From assembly GCA_964432885.1 (NCBI GenBank), contig CAYSPG010000011.1, positions 1 to 64,000 on the forward strand: a stretch of DNA of 64,000 bases, given 5' to 3'. Shown in pieces: positions 37,515 to 47,565 of the stretch. Both the position numbers and the translations under genes were made by a program. Below the pieces are notes generated by a model, which did not search any database, had not been told where the DNA came from, and saw only the letters and a program-made list of their open reading frames with translations. The DNA is from CAYSPG01 sp964432885 (lineage in GTDB: Bacteria > Bacteroidota > Bacteroidia > AKYH767-A > OLB10). Position 1 is the stretch's first letter, and each line of letters opens with the position of its first letter.

Positions 37515-38736
37515 AAATGTAGTCATTTATTTTGCTGGCAAAACAATTCCTGCTATAGTTACACTTTTAATTATGGTTGTTGGAATCAGAATTTTAGGTG
37601 TTGAAGAATTTGGTCGATTTAGTTTGCTTCAAAATTCAGCAATGGTTATTTCAACATTTGCTGTAGGCTGGGTTCAACAAGGTGTTTTACGGTTTATTAG
37701 TTCTTTTCCTGATGATCAAAAACAGATTGCTGAACAAAAATTTGAACGCATAGCTTTTTTGTCTAGCATAATCGCAGCGTTTGCTTCTTTTATTTTGGGA
37801 TATTTTTATTTTTTGCTTCCTATGTTAAGCGCTGTTATATTTTCATTGTTTACTTTATTATACAGTGTATTTGCAGTTAGGCTTACTATACGACAAGCCT
37901 ATTTTAAAGCCACCCAATATGCAGTTTCCGAATCGGCATATTATGTACTTACCGTTGTATTTATCCTTGTTTTATTTTTTGTAATGTCCATTAAAAGCAG
38001 TGTTTGGATATTTTTATCCATGGCTATTTCATTAGCTGCAATTAACTATTATTTATCGCGTGACTTTTTTTTAAAGCAGGCAATAAATTTAATGGAGCAT
38101 GGATTTTTGAAAAAAATATTTTCGTATGGCTTTCCGTTAACCATGTGGTTGTTTGTTTCCGGATTTTTTAATGTAGCTGACAGGTATATAATCAAACAGT
38201 TTACAGGCTTTCATGATGTTGGCTATTACAGTTCGGTTTATGACTTAATATATAAGATTGCAGGCTTTGCATGTTTTCCTGTAATATTAACTTTTCACCC
38301 ATTAATTGCCCAAAAATGGAATCAGGAAAAAAAGGAGGAGAGTATGCAAAACGTTTTTAAAGCGATGGCAATGGAAGTAGTAATTTTATTAATTATACTT
38401 CTATTCCTTTTTTTAGCGGGTGATTTACTAATTGAAAAAATTTTAAAATTAAATCCAGAAAACGCAAGAGGTATGTATTTGCCATTAGCCATTAGTGCTG
38501 TATTATGGCAAATGGTTTTGTTTGTTCAAAAGCCTCTGGAGCTAATGTTCAAACAAAAAACGTTAATCATTTCAATTGTAGTAAGCCTTTTTTCAAACTT
38601 ACTTCTTAATTGGCTGCTAATTCCTGTGTATGGTTTTACTGTTGCAGCGTTTACTACTTTAGCAAGCACGGTGCTTTATTTATTGTGCGTTGCAGTGGCT
38701 GGATATAAAGAACTTTCTTTAGCATTTACCAAATGA
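37504..38736 (+). CDS. Polysaccharide flippase (Wzx-like, MOP superfamily)
   Basis: A 410-aa protein with about twelve membrane helices that probably flips lipid-linked oligosaccharide units across the inner membrane. The N-terminus (VVIYFAGKTIPAIVTLLIMVVGIRILGVEEFGRF) is typical of the polysaccharide biosynthesis (RfbX/Wzx) family. I use the second ATG (37504); one at 37492 is possible. It overlaps the preceding gene by 11 bases and the next by 4, showing tight coupling. Confidence 0.88.
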   Translation: MIRKNVVIYFAGKTIPAIVTLLIMVVGIRILGVEEFGRFSLLQNSAMVISTFAVGWVQQGVLRFISSFPDDQKQIAEQKFERIAFLSSIIAAFASFILGYFYFLLPMLSAVIFSLFTLLYSVFAVRLTIRQAYFKATQYAVSESAYYVLTVVFILVLFFVMSIKSSVWIFLSMAISLAAINYYLSRDFFLKQAINLMEHGFLKKIFSYGFPLTMWLFVSGFFNVADRYIIKQFTGFHDVGYYSSVYDLIYKIAGFACFPVILTFHPLIAQKWNQEKKEESMQNVFKAMAMEVVILLIILLFLFLAGDLLIEKILKLNPENARGMYLPLAISAVLWQMVLFVQKPLELMFKQKTLIISIVVSLFSNLLLNWLLIPVYGFTVAAFTTLASTVLYLLCVAVAGYKELSLAFTK

Positions 38737-40013
38737 CCTCTAACTTAGAATTAATTTATATTGTAATTGTATTTGCTATTTGTATTACTGCAGTAATCAG
38801 GTATTTTGAAAGTTCATGGTTTACTCCCGCTTCTCTTTTTGCGCTTATTTGGGCTTTTATTATTCCTTTTTCTGTATTAACCGCGCCCGATTACAAGTTT
38901 TCATACCAAGCTCTTATTTTTATTGTTGCATGTGTATTTGTTTTTTTTACGGGCAGTTTAGCGGCATCATCTCTTATTAAACCAAATTATACCACAAAAC
39001 AATTTACGTTGTCTTCTTATGGCCAACGATTAATTGTTGTTTACATACTGCTTTCCATTGGTGCCGGATGCACAGCCTATTTTCTATTGCTGTATTTTGC
39101 AGGATTAAACATCGAAAACTATTTTTCAATTAACTCCCTTTTAGCTGCCGCTGATGGTTACACAGCGCAGCGATATAATGGCGAACGGCTTCCAGGTGTT
39201 TTAATGTTTTTGCTTATGATTTCTTATTCTGGATGTTTGGTTGGAGGATTTGCTTTTTCAATAAGTAATTCGATTCGAAAAAAAATATTGTCAATAATTG
39301 TTTTAATTCCTGTGTTGTGTTTTGCAGTAATTTATACTGCAAGGTCAGTTTTTTTATATGCTATGGTTCAGTTTCTTTCGGCTGGTTTGCTTACTGCTGT
39401 ATTAAGGCATGGATTAAATCTGCGTTTGTTTAATCTAAAAAATGTATTTCTGTTTGCATTGTCTGCATTTTTAATCATCGGTTTTTTCTTTTTTGGTCAG
39501 GTTGCACGCGCTGGCGAATTGAATTTATCTCAAGATATGTACATTAATATAGCTAAACATTTAAAAGTATGGTTTAGCGGAAATGTGTCAGGGTTTTCTA
39601 TTTGGTTTTCGCAACCCGACTTTGATAAACATCAACACATGTGGGGTGCACAAACCTTTGCAGGTTTAGCTGAGTGGATGGGTTTAAATTACCGCGAGGT
39701 TGGAATTTATAAAACATCTTTTGATGTAAACGGGTGCCAGGATTTTAGTAATATATATACATACTTTAGGTTTTTGATTGATGACTTTGGTATTGCATTT
39801 TCTATGGTGATTTTGTTTGTTACCGGTTTTTTCAGCAAAGCTTTATTTGTGAATGTTGTTAAACAAAAGATATCTTCTCTTGCAGTTCTTTCGGGCATTG
39901 TTTCACTTATACTTTTTTCTTTTATTGCATCGGTTATGGCATATAATACGGTGTTTTTTTCCTGGATTCTTTTTGTTTTTTTTATTTACTACATCGAAAA
40001 GCAACATGGATGA
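38733..40013 (+). CDS. O-antigen/oligosaccharide repeat-unit polymerase (Wzy-like)
   Basis: A 426-aa membrane protein with about eleven helices and a large periplasmic loop around residues 270-330 (AGELNLSQDMYINIAKHLKVW...). This matches the oligosaccharide repeat-unit polymerase family that joins repeat units after flipping. Wzy proteins have little sequence conservation, so topology and position between a flippase and glycosyltransferases carry the call. It overlaps both neighbours (4 and 8 bases). Confidence 0.75.
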   Translation: MTSNLELIYIVIVFAICITAVIRYFESSWFTPASLFALIWAFIIPFSVLTAPDYKFSYQALIFIVACVFVFFTGSLAASSLIKPNYTTKQFTLSSYGQRLIVVYILLSIGAGCTAYFLLLYFAGLNIENYFSINSLLAAADGYTAQRYNGERLPGVLMFLLMISYSGCLVGGFAFSISNSIRKKILSIIVLIPVLCFAVIYTARSVFLYAMVQFLSAGLLTAVLRHGLNLRLFNLKNVFLFALSAFLIIGFFFFGQVARAGELNLSQDMYINIAKHLKVWFSGNVSGFSIWFSQPDFDKHQHMWGAQTFAGLAEWMGLNYREVGIYKTSFDVNGCQDFSNIYTYFRFLIDDFGIAFSMVILFVTGFFSKALFVNVVKQKISSLAVLSGIVSLILFSFIASVMAYNTVFFSWILFVFFIYYIEKQHG

Positions 40014-40848
40014 AGCACATAAAAAAAATATTGTTGTTGCAGTAGTTAACTACTTTAATGATGATGAAGTAATATCATACATTAAAGTTCTGTTATCTAT
40101 AAGCAACCGCATTACTATTTGTGTAGTAAATAACGGAAGCCATAACACGGCCGGATTTTTAAATGTTTGCAATTCCTTTTCAGAAGTACACTTTATTGAT
40201 GCCGGAAAAAACACAGGCTACTTTGGTGCAGCAGGCCTTGCGCTTAAATACATTACAAAACAATTTTTAGGAAATGTTCCTGAACTGTTTATTTTATCAA
40301 ATACAGATATGGCGATTGAAACTCCCCATTTTTTTGAAACTCTTCAATCGTCTGTCAAGGATAAGTCTATAGGCATGATTGGCCCGCGCATAATATCCGC
40401 ACGGTTTAATCACGAACAAAATCCTTACTATATACAGCGTATAGGCAAATCAAAATTAAAGCGGCTGATGTTTATATTTTCTTTCTATCCGCTTTATTAT
40501 TTATACCAGGTATTGTCAAATCAAAAATCAAAATTTTTGTCAACAGCAAATAAACCAGAGGCTGAAAAAAAACAGGTGTATGCCATTCATGGATCCATGA
40601 TGATTTTTAATAAATATCTTTTTGAGATGCAACCAGATTTTTTTGACGAGGCTCCCTTTTTATTTGGCGAAGAAATTTATGCTGCCGAAGTTTGCAGAAA
40701 AAACAATTTGAGGGTAATTTATGATCCGGCATTGGTTGTGCATCATAACGAACATTCAACCACCGGTTTGTTTAAATCAAAACGTACATTAAGGTTTATG
40801 AAACAATCAATCAATTTCATCTATTCAAAATTTTTTGCAGATGAGTAA
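40006..40848 (+). CDS. GT2-type glycosyltransferase
   Basis: A 280-aa cytoplasmic glycosyltransferase with a GT-A fold. It begins NIVVAVVNYFNDDEVISYI, shows NTGYFGAAGLAL near residue 70, the metal-binding DxD-like motif SNTDMAIE near residue 102, and the acceptor-side segment DEAPFLFGEEIYAAEVCRK near 222. This layout is of the rhamnosyltransferase-like branch of GT2. The ATG at 40006 overlaps the upstream polymerase by 8 bases; the longer frame to 39853 is translated polymerase sequence. Confidence 0.85.
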   Translation: MDEAHKKNIVVAVVNYFNDDEVISYIKVLLSISNRITICVVNNGSHNTAGFLNVCNSFSEVHFIDAGKNTGYFGAAGLALKYITKQFLGNVPELFILSNTDMAIETPHFFETLQSSVKDKSIGMIGPRIISARFNHEQNPYYIQRIGKSKLKRLMFIFSFYPLYYLYQVLSNQKSKFLSTANKPEAEKKQVYAIHGSMMIFNKYLFEMQPDFFDEAPFLFGEEIYAAEVCRKNNLRVIYDPALVVHHNEHSTTGLFKSKRTLRFMKQSINFIYSKFFADE

Positions 40849-41884
40849 TTTTAGCAATAAACCTTTTGTATCGGTAATTATACCCTGCCGCAACGAAGAA
40901 AAGTTCATTGCTAAAGTGCTTGATAATATCCTTGCACAGGACTATGAGCAATCGTTACTGGAAGTATTTGTTGTGGATGGAAACAGCGATGATAACACCG
41001 CCTCCATCATTAAGGCGTATGAAAAAAAACATACCATTTTTAAATATGAAAACAATGCTGAAAAAACAGTACCCTTTGCCTTAAATAAAGCCATTCGTAA
41101 ATGTAAAGGAGATGTTGTTATAAGGTTGGATGCACATTCGGTATATCCGGTAAATTATATTTCACGATTGGTATTTGAATTATTTAATCAGAAAGCAGAC
41201 AATACAGGCGGTGTTTGGGATACTGTACCCGGCAGCAACACGTTGGTTGCAAAATCTATTGCTGTTGCCATGGCTCACCCGTTTGGCATTGGCAATGCGC
41301 ATTATCGCTTAGGCTCAAACCAAATTAAACAGGTTGACACCGTGCCATTTGGTTGCTACAAGCGCAAAGTATTTGAAGAGATTGGTTTGTTTGACGAAGA
41401 ACTTACCCGCAATCAGGATGATGAGTTTAATGGAAGACTTATTAAAAATGGCGGCAAAATATTTTTGGTTCCTGATGTTGTAATAACGTATTTCGCACGC
41501 GAAACATTTAAAAAAATGGCTGTTATGTTTTACCAGTATGGTTTATTTAAGCCTTTGGTTAATATTAAACTTGGCAGCGCTGCTACCATGCGGCAGTTTG
41601 TGCCTTTGTTTTTTGTTTTGTTTTTAATTGGTATGCCTGTTTTAGTTTTTATTCCATACCTTAATGCCATGGCTGTTTTGGTTTTGTTAATGTATAAGGC
41701 CTGTGTAATTTATTTTTCTGTTCAGCTTTCTGTCAAAAAAAACAACATGGCTTTATTTCCATTTATTGCAGTTGCGTTTATTTTAATACATACCAGTTAT
41801 GGGTGGGGATATTTAAGAGGACTGATAAATTTCAGGCTAAAAAGGCGTGTTTCAACTTCTGTTAAAATTAATATGTCAAGGTGA
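40841..41884 (+). CDS. GT2 glycosyltransferase with membrane C-terminus
   Basis: A 347-aa protein with a GT-A domain (residues 1-235: FVSVIIPCRNEEKFIAKVLDN, VVDGNSDDNT, then VVIRLDAHSVYP) and three or four C-terminal helices (about 245-330). The RNQDDEFNGRLIKNGGKI motif near 190 matches ExoA-type succinoglycan glucosyltransferases, which act on lipid-linked sugar at the membrane. The ATG at 40841 overlaps the upstream gene; one at 40835 is also possible. Confidence 0.88.
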   Translation: MSNFSNKPFVSVIIPCRNEEKFIAKVLDNILAQDYEQSLLEVFVVDGNSDDNTASIIKAYEKKHTIFKYENNAEKTVPFALNKAIRKCKGDVVIRLDAHSVYPVNYISRLVFELFNQKADNTGGVWDTVPGSNTLVAKSIAVAMAHPFGIGNAHYRLGSNQIKQVDTVPFGCYKRKVFEEIGLFDEELTRNQDDEFNGRLIKNGGKIFLVPDVVITYFARETFKKMAVMFYQYGLFKPLVNIKLGSAATMRQFVPLFFVLFLIGMPVLVFIPYLNAMAVLVLLMYKACVIYFSVQLSVKKNNMALFPFIAVAFILIHTSYGWGYLRGLINFRLKRRVSTSVKINMSR

Positions 41885-43110
41885 ATAAGGCATTGCTAAA
41901 TAAAATTGTTTTTTCTCTGTTTTTGATTGCCGCTTTTTTTATGAGTAGTTTCCAACACATTACGGTAATTGCTTTGGTAGCTTTGGGTATTACAGCAGCT
42001 ATGCAATTTAATAAAGGCATAGTAAGCGAACTTTTTGATCTCAAAAAACCGTGGCTTTACATGATTGTGTTTTACGTATTGCACGTTTCAGGGTTAATTT
42101 ATTCATCAAACTTAAAGTATGCTGTATTCGATTTGCAAATAAAATCTCCTTTGTTGTTTATACCTCTTATTTTTCTTGCAAACAGGTTGCCTAATTATCA
42201 ATCAATAAAATACAGTTTTGTGGCCGGAAATTTTTTTGCTATTGCAATATGCTTAACTAATGCAATTATAAATTTTAAAATCACAAACGATAATTCGGTT
42301 TTCTTTCATGTGGCGTATTCTTATTTTCTGCACCCAACTTATTTTTCTGTTTACCTAAATATTTCAGCTATTTTTCTTCTCGACTGGTATTTTGATAAAA
42401 ACACAAAATCTGCTTTTCAAAAAGTGATGTTTGCTTTTATGCTTGCATTGCTTGTGATTAATATTATGCTGCTTAGTTCGCGTACAGCAACGTTTGTCTT
42501 TTATCTTAGTTTTTTGGTTGTTCTTTTTTATTATTTGCGAAACGTTTTTCCTTTTCTTAACAAAATAAAATTTGTAGCCTTATTTGTAATTTTTGCATTA
42601 CCACTTCAAATTATTTCGTTTAAGCTGTTTAACCGGTATGGGCAGGTAAGTGATATGGTGATGCGACTGGAAGGAAAATCGTCAGGTGAATATAACAGTG
42701 CTTCGGTTAGGCTTGTGTTGTGGGAAAGGGCTTTTAGCGTAATCAAAGACAATCCCATACTTGGTGTTGGAACAGGGGATATTAAAGATGAATTAATGAA
42801 AAAATATGCCGAGGCCGGTTTTACAAAAGGTATTGAAAAATACTACAGCCCGCATAACCAGTTAATGCATACGGGAGTAATTTTAGGCATTATCGGAATT
42901 GTTAGTTTGCTATTAATTTTTGTTGTCCCCTTTTTAATGCTGAAAAAAAACTCGTTTTATATACTAAAGGTGTTTTTGGTTTTATTCTTTTTTAATTTAA
43001 TGACCGAATCATTGATTGAACGGCAAGCCGGCGTTGTGTTTTTTACTTTCTTTTTGGCACTTTTATACAATGATGCCAGAAACCATAATGAGAAAATGAT
43101 AGTTGATTAA
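41881..43110 (+). CDS. O-antigen ligase family protein (WaaL/Wzy_C)
   Basis: A 409-aa membrane protein with about ten helices and the O-antigen ligase signature: SARLVLWERAF-like SVRLVLWERAFSVIKDNP followed by LGVGTGDIKDEL and SPHNQLMHTGVILG (residues about 275-340). It probably transfers finished polysaccharide to an acceptor or takes part in polymerisation. It starts at GTG 41881 on the upstream TGA (GTGA overlap) and ends the operon, 6 bases from the converging ispH. Confidence 0.87.
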   Translation: MNKALLNKIVFSLFLIAAFFMSSFQHITVIALVALGITAAMQFNKGIVSELFDLKKPWLYMIVFYVLHVSGLIYSSNLKYAVFDLQIKSPLLFIPLIFLANRLPNYQSIKYSFVAGNFFAIAICLTNAIINFKITNDNSVFFHVAYSYFLHPTYFSVYLNISAIFLLDWYFDKNTKSAFQKVMFAFMLALLVINIMLLSSRTATFVFYLSFLVVLFYYLRNVFPFLNKIKFVALFVIFALPLQIISFKLFNRYGQVSDMVMRLEGKSSGEYNSASVRLVLWERAFSVIKDNPILGVGTGDIKDELMKKYAEAGFTKGIEKYYSPHNQLMHTGVILGIIGIVSLLLIFVVPFLMLKKNSFYILKVFLVLFFFNLMTESLIERQAGVVFFTFFLALLYNDARNHNEKMIVD

Positions 43111-43116
43111 AAATAA

Positions 43117-44007
43117 TCAGGCATTTTGTAACGCCCCTTCAATTTTTTCTTTCACCTGTTCCATAAGCCACATGGGGGTGGAGGTGGCTCCGCAAATGCC
43201 AACACTTTTTGCGTTTTCAAACCATAAAAAGTCAAGCTCATCGGGTGCTGATATAAAATAACTTTTGTCGTTGTTGGCTTTGCAAACACTGTAAAGCGCT
43301 TTTCCGTTCGAACTTTTTTTACCGCTTACAAAAACCACCACATCATGTTGCAGCGCAAAACGTTTCATGTGCGGCTCGCGATTGCTTACCTGCCGGCAAA
43401 GTGTATCGTTGGTAATAAAGTCGGTTTCTTCAATCGAACCTTTGACTTTTAAAATTCTTTCCTGAATAAGCTGCTCCATTTTTTCAAAGCCGGCTGTGCT
43501 TTTTGTTGTTTGCGAAAAAAGGTGAACCGGTTTGGTAAAATCGACCTCATCTAAATCCTCTTCTGTTTTAACAACTATTGCCTTATTACCCGTTTGCCCG
43601 GTAAGTCCGTTAACTTCGGCATGGCCTTTCTCGCCATAAATTACAATTTGTCCATTGCCCGATTCAGCTATATCGTCAAAACTATCGCGCACACGGTGCT
43701 GTAATTTTAAAACCACAGGGCACGAAGCATCAATCAACTCAATATTATTTTTTAATGCAAGCTGGTAGGTTTCGGGTGGTTCGCCATGAGCGCGAATTAA
43801 AACTTTGCAGTTATGGAGTTCTTTTAACTGTTCATGATTTATAATTTCCAACCCCTTTGCTTTAAGTCGCTCCACTTCCATATTATTATGCACTATATCA
43901 CCAAGGCAAAATAATTTACCCGAACGCTCAAGTTCTTCTTCAGCATGTTGTATGGCATATACCACACCAAAACAAAAACCCGAATTAGCATCAATTACTA
44001 CCTGCAT
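43117..44007 (-). CDS. ispH: 4-hydroxy-3-methylbut-2-enyl diphosphate reductase
   Basis: IspH is the last enzyme of the methylerythritol phosphate pathway and makes IPP and DMAPP with a [4Fe-4S] cluster. The 296-aa protein keeps the three cluster cysteines: SGFCFGV (residue 12), DASCPVV (near 95) and GICGATSTP (near 272). It also has HNNMEV and the TTKS motif (FSQTTKSTAG). Length is usual. It stands alone on the minus strand, converging on the polysaccharide operon. Confidence 0.95.
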   Translation of the reverse strand: MQVVIDANSGFCFGVVYAIQHAEEELERSGKLFCLGDIVHNNMEVERLKAKGLEIINHEQLKELHNCKVLIRAHGEPPETYQLALKNNIELIDASCPVVLKLQHRVRDSFDDIAESGNGQIVIYGEKGHAEVNGLTGQTGNKAIVVKTEEDLDEVDFTKPVHLFSQTTKSTAGFEKMEQLIQERILKVKGSIEETDFITNDTLCRQVSNREPHMKRFALQHDVVVFVSGKKSSNGKALYSVCKANNDKSYFISAPDELDFLWFENAKSVGICGATSTPMWLMEQVKEKIEGALQNA

Positions 44008-44095
44008 TGCTTTTTTTATTTACACGGCAAATTTACATATAATAAAATGGCGCACAGTGCGCACAAATGCTGTTGTTTTTTGCCTTTAAAATTGA

Positions 44096-44755
44096 TTACT
44101 CTTTTACAAACATTTTAGCCGATGATAAGGTTTTTAAAAAATAAATTCCTATTGGCAGATGATTTAGATGGAGTTTGAAATCTGAAGTGGTTAAGCGAGT
44201 TGAAAAAATTTCTTTTCCAACCAAATTAAATATTTTTATTTCGGCCACACCATCTTTTAATATATAACCACTAATATTTAGTTCATCCATTACCGGGTTC
44301 GGTAAGCATTGTAATACCTCATTATTTGTTAAAGGCAATTGGGGGGCAACGCTTGTTGGTACACATCCATTGGCAGGTGCCTGCGAGTAATCAAAAACCA
44401 ATTGCGTACACAAACTGTCAAAGTGGTTGCCGCTACATGATATAATAGCTCCGGGTTCGTAATAAACCGTATCATCAATGCCTGAGCAATTTATGGATGC
44501 ACCCGCTTTTAAATAAACCGTTTTGTGAATGCCCGACATATCCAGTGCGCCACCGCTTTCAACATAATACACATTGTCAACACCTGATCCAAAAAGCGTG
44601 TCGCCACTGCAAACCCAAAATGTGTCAGCTACTGCTGCCACTGTTATGTTGGTGTTAACCACCGTTGCCCATTTAGGAATAGCTACTGTGCATTGGGCGT
44701 ATAATTTACTTTGCAATATAAGCAGCAGTAGGGTGCAAGCGAAACTTTTTTTCAT
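44096..44755 (-). CDS. Small T9SS type A sorting domain protein
   Basis: A 219-aa exported protein with signal peptide (KKSFACTLLLLILQSKLYAQ). The middle (about residues 50-115) has three short beta repeats of the form VYYVESGGALDMSGIHKT, VYLKAGASINCSG, VYYEPGAIISCSG, like a small beta-helix turn set. The C-terminal sorting domain follows (LQCLPNPVMDELNISGYI, then GIYFLKTLSSAKMFVKE). Function is unknown; it is a surface or secreted protein. Confidence 0.82.
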   Translation of the reverse strand: MKKSFACTLLLLILQSKLYAQCTVAIPKWATVVNTNITVAAVADTFWVCSGDTLFGSGVDNVYYVESGGALDMSGIHKTVYLKAGASINCSGIDDTVYYEPGAIISCSGNHFDSLCTQLVFDYSQAPANGCVPTSVAPQLPLTNNEVLQCLPNPVMDELNISGYILKDGVAEIKIFNLVGKEIFSTRLTTSDFKLHLNHLPIGIYFLKTLSSAKMFVKE

Positions 44756-44800
44756 TTTTGGGTATTTTGCAAAGGCAGTTTAAGATAACAACAGGTGAAG

Positions 44801-45505
44801 TTATTGTACAGTGATTTTGCTTTTTATTTTTTCTAACTCATTAATTACAAAAGTAATTTGCTCATCAGGTGTCATAAATGTGTTGTCAAGTACCACAGCA
44901 TCATCGGCTTTGCGCAAAGGGCTTTCGCTGCGGTGCGAGTCTTCGTAATCACGGCTTTCGATATTTTTTCGCACATCTGTCAAAGTTATTGTGTTGTCTT
45001 TTTCAAACAATTCGTGGTATCGTCTAACGGCACGCACTTCCGGGTCGGCTGTCATAAAAATTTTAAGGTCGGCCATAGGAAATACCGTGGTGCCAATGTC
45101 GCGTCCGTCCATCACCAGGTTGCCAAGCGATGCCATGTGCTGTTGCAAAGCAACCATTCTTTTTCTTACCTCCTTTATGGCACTTACATGACTCACATTG
45201 TCCGATACTTCAAGGGTGCGTATTTCATCGGTAAGTTTTATGTTGTTTAAAAAAATGTCAGACAGCCCATTTTCTTTATTTACTTTAAAATGAATGTGCA
45301 CCTTATCAAGAATTGAGGTGTAATCAAAATTAAATTCGTCTGCTTTTCCGGCCTGTGGAAACGGAATGTTGTTTTGTAAAAAATAAAGTGTTACTGCACG
45401 GTACATAGCACCTGAGTCAATGTATGACAGGTGCAGTTTTTTGGCAAGCGCTTTTGCAACGGTGCTTTTTCCGCACGATGAATATCCGTCTATGGCAACA
45501 ATCAT
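44801..45505 (-). CDS. cmk: (d)CMP kinase
   Basis: Cytidylate kinase phosphorylates CMP and dCMP with ATP. The 234-aa protein begins MIVAIDGYSSCGKSTVAKAL with a P-loop (GYSSCGKST, residues 7-15), the DSGAMYRAVT substrate motif near 36, VMDGRDIGTTVFP near 128, and RRYHELFEKD in the lid. I choose the ATG at 45505 because the P-loop then sits at the usual distance; the 14 extra codons upstream look like spacer. Confidence 0.95.
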   Translation of the reverse strand: MIVAIDGYSSCGKSTVAKALAKKLHLSYIDSGAMYRAVTLYFLQNNIPFPQAGKADEFNFDYTSILDKVHIHFKVNKENGLSDIFLNNIKLTDEIRTLEVSDNVSHVSAIKEVRKRMVALQQHMASLGNLVMDGRDIGTTVFPMADLKIFMTADPEVRAVRRYHELFEKDNTITLTDVRKNIESRDYEDSHRSESPLRKADDAVVLDNTFMTPDEQITFVINELEKIKSKITVQ

Positions 45506-45625
45506 ATCAACAAAGATAAAAAGGAAATGCAAATAGGATTCACACAAATTAATGTTTGTTAATCAGGTAGTTTCATTTTTATTCCCGATTACTGTTTTGT
45601 TTTATTAATTTAGCCTTAGATTAAC

Positions 45626-46522
45626 ATGATAAAACAAGTTGTTATACTGCTCCTGTTTTTTTTAGCAAAGTTACCTGCTGATGCACAAACAACTATTGTG
45701 CTTCAGCCAAACGCAAATACAGGTAAAGATGCCATGCTGCATGGATTACCTACTGAAGTGAATACAAATTTTGGTAATGATACCCAATTGCCTGCCGAGG
45801 CCTGGACATTTAGTGGTGTGTTTGGCGTGCTTCGCGGGTTGCTTGAATTTGATATGACCGTAATTCCGCAAAACGCAACCATTGTTTCGGCTTACTTATC
45901 GTTATATGCCAATGATGCCACATCGGGCTTGGGAGCTCACAGCACCGTTGGTACAGCACTTAATGATGCATGGCTTGAAAGAGTTACTGCATTTTGGTAC
46001 GAAGACAGTGTAACATGGAATAATCAACCTGCAACAACAATAACCAACCGTGTTTATGTTCCTCCAACCACAAACCCAACGCAGGATTATTTAAATATGG
46101 ATGTAACAGCATTAACACAAGATATATTTACAAATCCGGCTGGAAACTTTGGTATGATGCTTAAGTTAGATATTGAACAAATGTTTAGGCGATTGAATTT
46201 TTGCACCAGCGATTATGCCGACAGCAGCAAACATCCTAAACTTGAAATTACATACGCATCACCAAGCGGAATGCAAAATGTAGTAAACCATGTAGCTTTT
46301 AGCATTACTCCAAATCCGTTTCAAAACTACATTGAAATTAACTGCGCGAAAAATTTACCTTTTGAAATTAGTATTTATGACGTAACAATGCGGAATGTGT
46401 TGCAGCAAAAATGTATTCTTTCAACTGTTTTAAACACATCGATTTTAAAGCAAGGAATTTATTTTTACTCAATTCGTACCCAAGAGGGATATATAGAAAC
46501 AGGAAAATTAATCAAGCATTAA
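45626..46522 (+). CDS. DNRLRE-domain T9SS protein
   Basis: A 298-aa secreted protein: signal peptide (IKQVVILLLFFLAKLPADAQ), a DNRLRE-type beta-jelly-roll domain (about residues 25-205; KDAMLHGLPTEVNTNFGNDT, LLEFDMTVIPQNATIVSAYLSLY, SVTWNNQPATT) and a type A sorting tail (FSITPNPFQNYIEINCAKN, then GIYFYSIRTQEGYIETGKLIKH). DNRLRE domains often sit on carbohydrate- or wall-related surface proteins; no catalytic domain is visible here. Confidence 0.87.
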   Translation: MIKQVVILLLFFLAKLPADAQTTIVLQPNANTGKDAMLHGLPTEVNTNFGNDTQLPAEAWTFSGVFGVLRGLLEFDMTVIPQNATIVSAYLSLYANDATSGLGAHSTVGTALNDAWLERVTAFWYEDSVTWNNQPATTITNRVYVPPTTNPTQDYLNMDVTALTQDIFTNPAGNFGMMLKLDIEQMFRRLNFCTSDYADSSKHPKLEITYASPSGMQNVVNHVAFSITPNPFQNYIEINCAKNLPFEISIYDVTMRNVLQQKCILSTVLNTSILKQGIYFYSIRTQEGYIETGKLIKH

Positions 46523-46555
46523 ATTGCATAATTAGGTAATCACCACAAGGCCAGA

Positions 46556-47416
46556 TTAATTCAAAATTTCAGAATAAAACTTACGTTCTTTTAAATCGTA
46601 GTGATTGCCTTTGGTTAGCACATGTACAATAAGATTTTCGATGCTGATGGGCACACCATCCTGCAGGTCAGCAATATTTGAATGCCGAATTTCGTGACCA
46701 TCAAATAAAATAATCAATCCTGAACCAATTGTCTCCATATTTTTTCCTTCTGAAATTAAAACACCGGTGTCTTCGCCAAGGCCAACGCCTATGCAGCCGG
46801 GGTTGCTTGCAACTGCCTGTGCCAGCCGGCCAAAGCGCCCGCGCTTGTCAAAGTGCGAATCAATAATGATATCTTTAATCAATCCAAGACCGGTGGTAAT
46901 TTTTACTTCGCCTTTTATTAATGCACCTGAACTTGATCCCTGGTAAATCATGGTATTGCTCATGGCCATGGCTCCTGCACTGGTACCTGCTATCACAAAA
47001 TTTTCGTGCTGGTAGCGGTGATGCAATATTTTTAATATTTCGGTACCGCCAAAAAAGGTGCTTAGCCGCAACTGGTTTCCACCCGTAAACATTACGCCAT
47101 CGCATTTTTTTATACGCTCAATATATTCTTTTTGTGCGGCATCTTCGCGGTTGCGTATGTGCATAAGGTTTATGTTGTGACAACCAAGTTTTCCAAAAGC
47201 CTCCAAATAATTATCGCCCACTTCGTGTGGTATAGAGGATGCGCTTGTGATTACTTCAATGTTGGGGTCATCGCCCGGCATTTCGTGTTTTATGCGGCTT
47301 AAAATCTGTAAAGCAAAAAAGTTTAGGTTGTTCTTTTGTTCAAAATTAGGTTCGGCATCGGTTCCTTTATCTTCGTTTCCGCCAACGGCTATCAGCTTTC
47401 CTTTGGGTAATTCCAT
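46556..47416 (-). CDS. cphB: Cyanophycinase
   Basis: A serine peptidase (S51-like) that cuts cyanophycin, the Asp-Arg storage polymer, into beta-Asp-Arg dipeptides. The 286-aa protein begins MELPKGKLIAVGGNEDKG, has GVMFTGGNQLRLS near residue 107, the nucleophile elbow GTSAGAMAMS (near 143), and IIDSHFDKRGRFGRL (near 183). The ATG at 47416 fits the family start; a GTG eight codons upstream is less likely. It is divergent from cphA across a repeat-filled 296-bp gap, so one locus encodes making and breaking of the polymer. Confidence 0.92.
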   Translation of the reverse strand: MELPKGKLIAVGGNEDKGTDAEPNFEQKNNLNFFALQILSRIKHEMPGDDPNIEVITSASSIPHEVGDNYLEAFGKLGCHNINLMHIRNREDAAQKEYIERIKKCDGVMFTGGNQLRLSTFFGGTEILKILHHRYQHENFVIAGTSAGAMAMSNTMIYQGSSSGALIKGEVKITTGLGLIKDIIIDSHFDKRGRFGRLAQAVASNPGCIGVGLGEDTGVLISEGKNMETIGSGLIILFDGHEIRHSNIADLQDGVPISIENLIVHVLTKGNHYDLKERKFYSEILN

Positions 47417-47565
47417 AGAGTAAAATTGAAGTTTGGCCACAAATATATAGCTATATAAAAGGTGCGTAACGCAATTGCCAATTTGTTTTTAACAAAGCAA
47501 GTATCTATTTTCAGCCTCTTGCTTTAAGGACTGTGAACTATTCATTGTTATTAGTTGTTGGTTTT

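Noticed and set aside
39853..40005. Upstream extension of the GT2 gene
   Set aside because: These 51 codons are an out-of-frame reading of the polymerase 3' end; the ATG at 40006 restores a normal GT2 start.
44858..45250. Open frame of 130 aa on the plus strand within cmk
   Set aside because: Antisense reading of a clearly conserved kinase gene.
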